Assembly (NCBI GenBank): GCA_947178115.1
Contig: CAMWXF010000127.1
Location: 1 to 6,000, forward strand
Source of the DNA: an uncultured Lachnospiraceae bacterium
GTDB taxonomy: Bacteria; Bacillota; Clostridia; Lachnospirales; Lachnospiraceae
Direction of reading: 5' to 3'
DNA: 6,000 nucleotides
The notes below the pieces were generated by a model. It was given only the letters and a program-made list of their open reading frames with translations, did not search any database and was not told the DNA's origin. The position numbers were made by a program, and so were the translations under genes. Positions 1 through 5,120 of the stretch are shown piece after piece. Each line of letters begins with the position of its first letter. The first letter of the stretch is position 1.

Positions 1-273
1 GATTGGGTTAACAAAATAAATACCGTTGTCCAGATAATTAAGCAGACTTACCCATTTCGGAAAAGAAAGAAGGGAGTCCGGCTGATAGTGACTTAGGGTG
101 ACGGAAGTGTCATTTAACAGAGAACCAGCGAGTACATATGCCTGATGTGCGTCTGCGGCACAGTCATAACTTCCCAGACTGAGATGCTTATTGCGATAAG
201 TTAATGAGGCGCGATAGTAGACGGTCTGATCCTTGCGTTTAGCCGTATATACGCCGGGTAACTGCTTTTCCAT
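1..273 (-). CDS. AP2-like DNA-binding domain protein, N-terminal 91 residues (possible HNH/AP2 family), cut by window edge
   Basis: An open frame reads leftward from an ATG at 273 to the window edge without a stop, giving 91 residues. A GGAGG motif at 280-284 lies six bases before the ATG and supports this start. Residues 7-50 resemble the AP2/ERF fold: a GVY start, basic and aromatic residues around YYRASLTYRNKH (19-30), the LSLGSYD strand (31-37), then an Ala-rich helix ending in AY (about 38-50). AP2-like domains in bacteria bind DNA and are often fused to HNH nuclease domains in phage or homing-type genes. From memory, Lachnospiraceae chromosomes carry stand-alone proteins with this kind of N-terminus followed by an HNH-like region. 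The part that would show a nuclease lies off the window, so nuclease function is inference only. The gene diverges from the SleB-type gene. Confidence 0.75.
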   Translation of the reverse strand, partial: MEKQLPGVYTAKRKDQTVYYRASLTYRNKHLSLGSYDCAADAHQAYVLAGSLLNDTSVTLSHYQPDSLLSFPKWVSLLNYLDNGIYFVNPI

Positions 274-294
274 ATGATTCCTCCTTTTTTTATG

Positions 295-322
295 ATTGTA
301 CCATTTTTGAGAAAAAAAACAA
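295..322 (-). promoter_or_regulatory. Candidate promoter for the leftward AP2-like gene
   Basis: Read on the minus strand, TTGTTT (317-322) is followed 16 bases later by TACAAT (295-300). The start of transcription would be near 288, leaving a leader of only about 15 bases that contains the GGAGG site. The surrounding DNA is a run of A and T, so a chance match is possible. Confidence 0.4.
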
Positions 323-395
323 ATTCAGAAATATTTTTCCTTTTTCCTGTATAGAATATAAACATGGAATCAAATTGGTAACGCGCCGCAGGGCG

Positions 396-426
396 GGTAT
401 CGGAATACCTTATCGGAAATCGGAGG
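396..426 (+). repeat. Small hairpin and ATCGGA repeats in the leader of the SleB-type gene
   Basis: GGTAT (396-400) and ATACC (405-409) form a five-base-pair stem around CGGA. The string TATCGGAA occurs at 398-405 and again at 411-418, and ATCGGA occurs a third time at 419-424, where it runs into the GGAGG ribosome binding site (422-426). A possible -10 (TAGAAT, 352-357) lies upstream, but I find no good -35 for it. The elements are short, and a regulatory role is not shown. Confidence 0.3.
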
Positions 427-430
427 AAAA

Positions 431-1051
431 ATGTACAGGAAATATATCACAGGGTTTATGCTGGCAGGCATGGCATTATTATCATCCTGCGTGTGTGCCA
501 GAGAACTCAAGATTAACCGGATTGCGGCCAAGCCTGCTTTCCGAATAGAATATCTGAATGAGAGTATGGCAGAGGATAAGCGCAGTTTTATGGAAATGAT
601 CTCCAACGTGTCATCCGGACAGCGGGTTGTGGATTATGAAGTATTGGAACAGACTGTGAAGTATCAATTGTCGGACAAGGATCAGGAAGCACTTATGCGG
701 ATCGTGGAAGCGGAGGCAGGCGGAGAGGATCAGGATGGCAAACTTCTGGTCGCCAATGTTGTTCTGAACAGGGTCAACAATGAAAATTTTCCAGATACGG
801 TGTGGGATGTAGTGATGCAGAGAGAGCAGGGAGTAGCACAGTTTTCACCCACGGTTGACGGCAGATACCAGAGCGTTAAGGTAAGCACGGACACAAAGAA
901 AGCTGTGGAGCGTGCTTTGTATGGTGAGGATATCTCGCAGGGAGCGCTGTACTTCTGCGCCAGAGAGAAGGCGGATTCCGAGAAACTACAGTGGTTTGAC
1001 AGGAAACTGACAAGGTTGTTTACTTACGGAAGCCATGAATTTTTCCAGTAA
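431..1051 (+). CDS. SleB/CwlJ-family cell wall hydrolase with signal peptide, possibly a lipoprotein
   Basis: The 206-residue product has an N-terminal export signal: a basic start (R3, K4), a hydrophobic core (about 6-18), and L17-S18-S19-C20, which fits a lipobox. Cleavage after A23 by ordinary signal peptidase is the alternative. Residues 24-78 form a linker. From about residue 80 to the end lies a Hydrolase_2 (SleB/CwlJ) catalytic domain: the AEAGGE motif (94-99), with E95 aligned to the catalytic Glu of SleB, then VVLNRV (110-115), QFSP (137-140), GALYF (171-175) and a C-terminal YGSHEFF (199-205). SleB enzymes are lytic transglycosylases acting on the muramic-lactam cortex of spores; vegetative relatives also exist. 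Unlike classical SleB it has no N-terminal peptidoglycan-binding repeat, so it is a short, catalytic-domain-only form. GGAGG at 422-426 supports the start. The gene appears monocistronic, since a separate promoter precedes thrC. Whether it acts in germination or in vegetative wall remodelling cannot be told from sequence. Confidence 0.9.
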   Translation: MYRKYITGFMLAGMALLSSCVCARELKINRIAAKPAFRIEYLNESMAEDKRSFMEMISNVSSGQRVVDYEVLEQTVKYQLSDKDQEALMRIVEAEAGGEDQDGKLLVANVVLNRVNNENFPDTVWDVVMQREQGVAQFSPTVDGRYQSVKVSTDTKKAVERALYGEDISQGALYFCAREKADSEKLQWFDRKLTRLFTYGSHEFFQ

Positions 1052-1084
1052 CAAATTGAACCCGGACAATGAAAATTTGAAACG

Positions 1085-1113
1085 TTGCGCAGTGGGAGAT
1101 TGTGTGATACAAT
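1085..1113 (+). promoter_or_regulatory. Extended -10 sigma-A promoter for the thrC unit
   Basis: TTGCGC (1085-1090) is followed after exactly 17 bases by TACAAT (1108-1113), and TGA directly before the -10 gives an extended -10 element (TGN). The predicted start is near 1120, leaving a leader of about 80 bases before the thrC ATG. It lies in the 148-base gap after the SleB-type gene, where no intrinsic terminator is visible. Confidence 0.7.
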
Positions 1114-1142
1114 GGGTCAGTATAAAATGTTACTATTCAGAA

Positions 1143-1195
1143 GGCACCATGCATATGCTGCATGGTGTCGGAGATTGATGAAAGGCATGGTCGGA
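1143..1195 (+). promoter_or_regulatory. thrC leader hairpin with duplicated 3' arm, two alternative foldings
   Basis: GGCACCATGCA (1143-1153) pairs with TGCATGGTGTC (1159-1169) over 11 base pairs including one G-U, closing a five-base loop. No U-run follows, so it is not an intrinsic terminator. The core of the 3' arm recurs downstream: GCATGGTGTCGGA at 1160-1172 and GCATGGTCGGA at 1185-1195. ACCATGC (1146-1152) could therefore pair either with 1160-1166 or, more weakly, with 1185-1191, the segment just before the thrC start. This could modulate translation of thrC; that role is inference. Confidence 0.5.
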
Positions 1196-1198
1196 TAA
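1178..1198 (+). CDS. Possible six-codon leader ORF (MKGMVG) ending one base before thrC
   Basis: ATG at 1178 opens six codons (Met-Lys-Gly-Met-Val-Gly) and a TAA at 1196-1198; the thrC ATG begins at 1200. GGAG at 1170-1173 lies four bases before the mini-ORF ATG. thrC itself has no well-spaced Shine-Dalgarno sequence: the nearest purine motif, AAAGG at 1181-1185, is 14 bases from its ATG. Termination and reinitiation could thus supply ribosomes to thrC. There are no Thr or Ile codons, so this is not a classical Thr attenuator peptide. Such a short frame could easily be fortuitous. Confidence 0.3.
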   Translation: MKGMVG

Positions 1199-1199
1199 A

Positions 1200-2693
1200 A
1201 TGGAAGTATTATACAGTAGTACGAGAAATGCTGAGAACAAGGTTACGGCTTCGCAGGCGATCTTGAAAGGGTTATCGGAGGATGGCGGCTTATTCGTGCC
1301 GGATCATATTCCGGAGCTTGAGTGTCCCGTACATGAATTGGCAGGGAAATCTTATCAAGATATTGCTTATGAAGTGATGAAGCTTTTTTTGACGGACTTT
1401 ACGGAAGAGGAGTTGAAGGGGTGTATTAACCGCGCGTATGATTCCAAGTTTGATACGGATGTGATCGCACCGATTACACAGGCGGAGGGTACATATTATC
1501 TGGAGCTGTTTCATGGCGCTACGATTGCTTTTAAGGATATGGCGTTATCGATCCTGCCGCATTTGATGATCACCGCTGCCAAGAAGAATCGTGTAGAGAA
1601 CGAAATTGTCATTCTGACAGCGACGTCAGGTGATACCGGTAAGGCGGCATTGGCTGGTTTCGCCGGTGTAGAGGGGACGAAGATCATTGTATTTTATCCT
1701 AAGAACGGTGTGAGCCCTATTCAGGAGAAGCAGATGGTCACACAGAAGGAAGATAATACTTTTGTGGTGGGGGTTCACGGCAATTTTGATGATACACAGA
1801 CAGGCGTGAAGACGCTCTTTAATGACCGGGAGCTGGAACAGGAGATGGCGGCGGCCGGAATGCAGTTTTCTTCCGCCAATTCCATCAATATCGGACGGCT
1901 TGTACCGCAGGTAGTCTATTATGTATATGTTTATGCGAAATTGTTGGAGGAAGGTAAGATCGCGGACGGTGAGAAGATCAACGTGGTGGTGCCTACCGGT
2001 AACTTCGGCAATATTCTGGCTGCATTTTATGCCAAGAATATGGGAATTCCGATCGGCAAACTGATCTGTGCTTCCAATGAGAATAAAGTATTGTATGATT
2101 TCTTCGTGACAGGTAAATATGATCGTAACAGAGAGTTCGTATTGACCAGCTCACCTTCGATGGATATTCTGATTTCCAGCAATCTGGAGCGTTTGATCTA
2201 TCGGATCGCCGGGAATGATACGGCTAAGAATGCAGAGCTTATGGCGGCGCTTACTAAGACAGGATGCTATGAGATTTCCGAGCAGATGAGAGAGCAGCTT
2301 GCAGATTTTTACGGCGGTTATGCCGATGAGGAAGAGACTGCGGGAAGGATACGGGATATGTATGAGAATACCGGTTATGTGCTGGATCCCCATACGGCAG
2401 TGGCAAGCGCTGTGTATCAGAAATATGTGACGGAAACAAGAGATGAGACAAAGACAGTGATTATTGCCACGGCGAGTCCGTTTAAGTTTACTAGAAATGT
2501 TATGAATGCGATTGACGGTAAATATGATGCGATGTCCGATTTTGAACTGGCGGACGAGCTTAGTAAGATCGGTAATATAGATGTGCCGCGTGCGATCGAA
2601 GAGATCAGAACCGCACCGGTAATTCATGACAACGTGTGTGACAAGACAGAAATGAAAGCGGCTGTAAAGCGTTTTCTGGGAATTGTCTCATAG
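1200..2693 (+). CDS. thrC: Threonine synthase
   Basis: Threonine synthase is a cytoplasmic PLP enzyme that converts O-phospho-L-homoserine and water to L-threonine and phosphate, the last step of threonine biosynthesis. The 497-residue product is the long form of the family. Residues 1-80 match the Thr-synthase N-terminal domain, with YSSTRN near the start and LSEDGGLFVP at 25-34. The PLP-binding lysine is K112 in HGATIAFKD (105-113). ATSGDTGKAA (141-150) is the phosphate-binding segment, PTGNFGN (265-271) is the glycine-rich loop that holds the PLP phosphate, and SPSMDILISSNLERL (318-332) is typical of this form. No truncation is evident. The start is chosen because the family begins close to the YSSTRN motif, although the ribosome binding site is poor. 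It is the first gene of a three-gene unit; no hom, thrB or asd lies nearby, so the rest of the pathway must be elsewhere. The leader suggests post-transcriptional control. Confidence 0.96.
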   Translation: MEVLYSSTRNAENKVTASQAILKGLSEDGGLFVPDHIPELECPVHELAGKSYQDIAYEVMKLFLTDFTEEELKGCINRAYDSKFDTDVIAPITQAEGTYYLELFHGATIAFKDMALSILPHLMITAAKKNRVENEIVILTATSGDTGKAALAGFAGVEGTKIIVFYPKNGVSPIQEKQMVTQKEDNTFVVGVHGNFDDTQTGVKTLFNDRELEQEMAAAGMQFSSANSINIGRLVPQVVYYVYVYAKLLEEGKIADGEKINVVVPTGNFGNILAAFYAKNMGIPIGKLICASNENKVLYDFFVTGKYDRNREFVLTSSPSMDILISSNLERLIYRIAGNDTAKNAELMAALTKTGCYEISEQMREQLADFYGGYADEEETAGRIRDMYENTGYVLDPHTAVASAVYQKYVTETRDETKTVIIATASPFKFTRNVMNAIDGKYDAMSDFELADELSKIGNIDVPRAIEEIRTAPVIHDNVCDKTEMKAAVKRFLGIVS

Positions 2694-3064
2694 TGAAGAA
2701 ACATATATTATTAGTTGACGATGTGGCCACTAATTTAAAATGTGAAGAGTTGATTTTAAGGAATCAATATCAAGTGACCATGGTGAAATCCGGCAGAGAA
2801 GCTTTGGAATGTCTGCAAACTGTGATACCGGATCTTGTGCTGTTAGATATCCGTATGCATGAGATGGACGGATATGAGGTGTTGAAACATATGAAAGAAG
2901 ACCCAAAAACGGCTGCGGTTCCGGTAATTCTCTTAACGGCAGATACCGAACAGGAGAGCGAGGAGCGTGGAATCGCGCTTGGGGCGATAGATTTCATCAG
3001 AAAGCCCATTGAGCCGCAATTGCTATTGGAACGAATTGAGACGGTCTGGGAAACGGAGGAATAA
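2693..3064 (+). CDS. Stand-alone CheY-like response regulator receiver protein
   Basis: The 123-residue product is one receiver domain and nothing else. The acidic pair D9-D10 lies in ILLVDD (5-10), the phospho-acceptor is D52 in LLDIRM (50-55), the switch threonine is T82 in LLTA (80-83), and the conserved lysine is K104 in RKP (103-105). All key residues are present, so phosphorylation is likely possible. There is no DNA-binding, GGDEF or other output domain, so it should act by protein contact or as a phosphorelay intermediate, like CheY or Spo0F. The start is a GTG whose first base is the last base of the thrC TAG stop. The only nearby purine motif is GGGA (2678-2681), 11 bases upstream, so translation probably depends on coupling to thrC. 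No histidine kinase is in the window, so the partner is unknown. A threonine-related role is not implied by position alone. Confidence 0.92.
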   Translation: MKKHILLVDDVATNLKCEELILRNQYQVTMVKSGREALECLQTVIPDLVLLDIRMHEMDGYEVLKHMKEDPKTAAVPVILLTADTEQESEERGIALGAIDFIRKPIEPQLLLERIETVWETEE

Positions 3065-3069
3065 ACGCG

Positions 3070-3438
3070 ATGGGAATGGGCGGAATGATAGATTTCCTCT
3101 TTCTGGCAAGCGGGATTTACCTGATCTATAGTGCAGTTATGGCTAAGCACAAAGGCAACATTGCAGCGAATGTTATGCTCAGCAAGAATGCCAATGAGAA
3201 TGACGTCAAGGATAAGGTCGGGTTCATTGACTATATGTACAAGAAGATTTTGTTAGCGGGTGTGATGATTATATTGGCTTCCGTAATTCATCTGGTCAAT
3301 GATTATTACATTCATTCCATACAGCTTACGTGGATCGGCATTGCAGTGATCCTGCTGGCGCTTGCAATATATTCGTTTACTTTTATGCGGGGACGCAAAA
3401 TATATGTGAATCAGAGAAACAGTCAGAAGAAGAGTTAG
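3070..3438 (+). CDS. Small membrane protein with three predicted helices, function unknown
   Basis: I do not recognise this 122-residue protein. It shows three hydrophobic stretches, at about residues 7-24, 59-77 and 86-105. Between the first and second is a polar, charged loop (25-58) with several Asn, Asp and Lys. The C-terminal tail (107-122) is strongly basic and probably cytoplasmic. GGAGG at 3055-3059 lies ten bases before the ATG at 3070; the ATG codons at 3076 and 3085 are possible alternatives that would remove only a few residues. It follows the receiver gene by five bases, so the two are very probably co-transcribed and the protein is one candidate partner for it. No sensor or kinase motif is visible. 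The terminator at 3466-3496 follows. Confidence 0.8.
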   Translation: MGMGGMIDFLFLASGIYLIYSAVMAKHKGNIAANVMLSKNANENDVKDKVGFIDYMYKKILLAGVMIILASVIHLVNDYYIHSIQLTWIGIAVILLALAIYSFTFMRGRKIYVNQRNSQKKS

Positions 3439-3465
3439 AAAACATGTAGAAAAGTTAGCAGATAT

Positions 3466-3496
3466 TAAGAGAGAGACCTGTTAGGCCTCTCTTTTA
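3466..3496. terminator. Bidirectional hairpin terminator between the thrC unit and gltA
   Basis: Positions 3466-3478 pair with 3484-3496 around the loop TGTTA: a 13-position stem (AGAGAG against CTCTCT at its centre) with one A-C mismatch and one G-U pair. On the plus strand the 3' arm ends in TTTT, a short weak U-run. It lies between convergent genes, and its loop contains the last two bases and its 3' arm the codons just before the gltA stop (TAA on the minus strand, 3481-3483). It can therefore serve both directions, though efficiency is uncertain because the U-tracts are poor. Confidence 0.65.
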
Positions 3497-4854
3497 TCTA
3501 TGTTGACATATTCTCTTTCGGTGCAGATCGTCTTGTAGGCCGGTCTGATAATCTTGCCGTTGTTTGCGAGCTCTTCCATGCGATGTGCGCTCCAGCCGAC
3601 GATTCTGGCAATGGCAAAAATCGGCGTATAGAGTTCCATCGGCAGATTGAGCATGTTGTATACGAAACCGGAGTAGAAGTCCACGTTTATATTGACACCC
3701 TTGTAGATGGGACGTTCTCTGGAGATGATTTCCGGTGCGAGACGCTCCACAAGAGAGTAGAGTGCAAATTCATTATGCAGTCCTTTTTCCTCGGAGAGCT
3801 TTTCCACAAACGATTTAAAAATTACGGCACGAGGATCGGATTTGGAATATACGGCATGTCCCACACCGTAGATCAGACCCGCATGATCAAAGGCCTCTTT
3901 ATGCAGAAGCTTCGTCAGATAATCCGCAACTTGTCCCTCATCGCTCCAGTCGCTGATTTTCTGTTTCATTTCCTCGAACATCCGGACAACCTTAATGTTG
4001 GCGCCGCCGTGACGGGGTCCCTTCAGAGATCCGATTGCAGCGGCGATGACCGAGTAGGTATCCGTCAGTGAGGAAGTAACAACATGGGTCGTGAAACTGG
4101 AGTTGTTACCGCCGCCATGTTCCATGTGCAGGATCAGGGCAATGTCAAGTATCTTAGCCTCCAATGGCGTATACTTACTGTCGGGACGCAGAATGTGCAG
4201 GATATTCTCCGCATTGGAGAGCTCCGGTCGGGGCTGATGTATGTAAAGACTCTCCCCGTTATGATAATGGCTGTATGCCTGATATCCGTAGATGGACAGC
4301 ATAGGGAACAGAGCAATTAACTGCAGACATTGACGCAGTACGTTAGGCAGGGAGGTATCGTCCGCCCTGTCGTCATAGGAATAGAGAGTAAGCACACTCC
4401 TTGCAAGCGTATTCATCATATCGTTGCTGGGTGCCTTCATAATAATATCGCGTACAAAACTGGTAGGCAGGGAGCGGTAGCTCGATAACAGGCAGGAGAA
4501 TTCCTCCAGCTCTTTACGGTCCGGCAGTTTATTAAAGAGAAGCAGATAGGCCACTTCCTCGAAGCCGAAGCGGTTCTCTGCGGCAAATCCATCGACAAGG
4601 TCTTTGACGTTATAGCCGCGGTAGAAAAGTTTCCCGTGGGTGGGAACCTGTACGCCGTCTACAATTTTATTTGCGCGCACATCGGAAATGTTGGTAAGTC
4701 CTGCCAGAACGCCTTTACCGTTTAAATCGCGCAGTCCGCGCTTAACATCATATTTTGTGAATAATTCGGTATCTATAATACCGGCTTGCGCGCTCATGTC
4801 TGCAAGTCGTATGATCTCAGGTGTAATTTCAGAAAAACTGTTATTTTGTTCCAT
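3481..4854 (-). CDS. gltA: Citrate synthase (citrate/2-methylcitrate synthase family)
   Basis: Citrate synthase condenses acetyl-CoA and oxaloacetate to citrate and CoA in the cytoplasm; in fermentative clostridia it mainly feeds 2-oxoglutarate and glutamate synthesis. The 457-residue product has all three catalytic residues of the family by motif: H246 in HMEHGGGNN (243-251), H333 in GVGHAVYSKSDPRA (330-343), and D392 in NVDFYSGFVY (390-399). These correspond to His274, His320 and Asp375 of pig citrate synthase. GPRHGGAN (279-286) is the conserved substrate/CoA segment. The residue after the catalytic His is Gly rather than the usual Glu, which I associate with a clostridial subgroup. An extra N-terminal region of about 35-40 residues precedes the core. 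AAAGGAGG (4864-4871) lies nine bases before the ATG. The gene is monocistronic, convergent with the thrC unit and divergent from deoC. Methylcitrate synthase activity is the main alternative, but no prp genes are nearby. Confidence 0.94.
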   Translation of the reverse strand: MEQNNSFSEITPEIIRLADMSAQAGIIDTELFTKYDVKRGLRDLNGKGVLAGLTNISDVRANKIVDGVQVPTHGKLFYRGYNVKDLVDGFAAENRFGFEEVAYLLLFNKLPDRKELEEFSCLLSSYRSLPTSFVRDIIMKAPSNDMMNTLARSVLTLYSYDDRADDTSLPNVLRQCLQLIALFPMLSIYGYQAYSHYHNGESLYIHQPRPELSNAENILHILRPDSKYTPLEAKILDIALILHMEHGGGNNSSFTTHVVTSSLTDTYSVIAAAIGSLKGPRHGGANIKVVRMFEEMKQKISDWSDEGQVADYLTKLLHKEAFDHAGLIYGVGHAVYSKSDPRAVIFKSFVEKLSEEKGLHNEFALYSLVERLAPEIISRERPIYKGVNINVDFYSGFVYNMLNLPMELYTPIFAIARIVGWSAHRMEELANNGKIIRPAYKTICTEREYVNIDKREA

Positions 4855-4912
4855 GAATAGGTGCCTCCTTTCATCTTCTTCATCATTCTCATCTTCATTT
4901 TCATACTCATAC
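4855..4912 (-). promoter_or_regulatory. gltA leader: ATGA/GAA-rich purine tract with strong ribosome binding site
   Basis: On the minus strand, the roughly 57 bases before the gltA ATG are dominated by imperfect ATGA, ATGAAG and GAA units ending in AAAGGAGG (4864-4871). In the gltA frame this tract reads as acidic codons (Glu, Asp, Asn, Tyr) after an in-frame TAG, but contains no start codon, so the protein is not extended. In a second frame seven ATG codons lie in a row, opening a 38-codon frame from 4910 to 4794 that overlaps the gltA start. The low-complexity tract may keep the ribosome site unstructured. Confidence 0.5.
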
Positions 4913-4918
4913 TACATT

Positions 4919-4948
4919 ATCATAACATGAACAAAAAGTACGAGACAA
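4919..4948 (-). promoter_or_regulatory. Promoter for gltA with extended -10
   Basis: On the minus strand TTGTCT (4943-4948) is followed after 18 bases by TATGAT (4919-4924), with TGT directly before the -10 (extended -10). The predicted start near 4912 places the transcript start two bases before the first ATG of the purine-rich leader. Confidence 0.55.
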
Positions 4949-4952
4949 GAAA

Positions 4953-5012
4953 AAACGTTTAGTTAAGAAAGTTTTAACATTATTCAAACATTGTTCATAT
5001 ATTTACAAATAT
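4953..5012. promoter_or_regulatory. AT-rich dyads in the gltA-deoC divergent spacer, possible operator region
   Basis: This spacer (4855-5120) holds several short symmetric elements: AAACGTTT (4953-4960), GTTAA and TTAAC arms around 4962-4978, AACATTGTT (9-base dyad just upstream of 4995), and the perfect 14-base dyad ATATTTACAAATAT (4999-5012). They lie between the gltA promoter and the probable deoC promoter. None matches a regulator site I know (cre, LexA, Rex), and AT-rich DNA yields such dyads by chance. Confidence 0.25.
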
Positions 5013-5045
5013 TGGTTCTTGTACGGTTAATATGTAAGTTTTTCT

Positions 5046-5079
5046 TTGACTGGAATTTTTGTTAGAATCGTATTACAAT
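5046..5079 (+). promoter_or_regulatory. Tentative deoC promoter
   Basis: TTGACT (5046-5051) is a good -35. The best -10 candidates are TATTAC (5071-5076, spacer 19) and TACAAT (5074-5079, spacer 22), both wider than the ideal 17. TAGAAT (5063-5068) is too close. The region very likely contains the deoC promoter, but the exact -10 cannot be fixed. Confidence 0.35.
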
Positions 5080-5120
5080 AATGTGAGAAGAACAGCGGCA
5101 GAGAGGAGCGGATATTAAGT

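Noticed and set aside
1052..1085. Intrinsic terminator after the SleB-type gene
   Set aside because: CAAATT and AATTTG could form a six-base-pair stem, but the loop is long and no U-run follows.
1120..1199. T-box or amino-acid riboswitch in the thrC leader
   Set aside because: The leader is only about 80 bases, has no T-box consensus and no terminator/antiterminator pair with a U-run.
2151..2627. Minus-strand open frame inside thrC (158 codons)
   Set aside because: It is antisense to a conserved enzyme, rich in Arg, His, Ile and Ser as expected for a shadow frame, and has no promoter or ribosome site.
3583..4071. Plus-strand open frame opposite gltA (162 codons)
   Set aside because: Antisense to the catalytic core of citrate synthase, with no ribosome site and no recognisable motif.
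4840..4910. N-terminal acidic extension of citrate synthase
   Set aside because: The upstream in-frame stretch encodes acidic residues after a TAG but has no ATG, GTG or TTG codon, and a good ribosome site sits before the assigned ATG.
4640..4930. Plus-strand open frame with a Ser/Phe/Tyr-rich tail opposite the gltA start
   Set aside because: The low-complexity tail is simply the complement of the ATGA/GAA leader, and the rest is antisense to gltA; there is no ribosome site.
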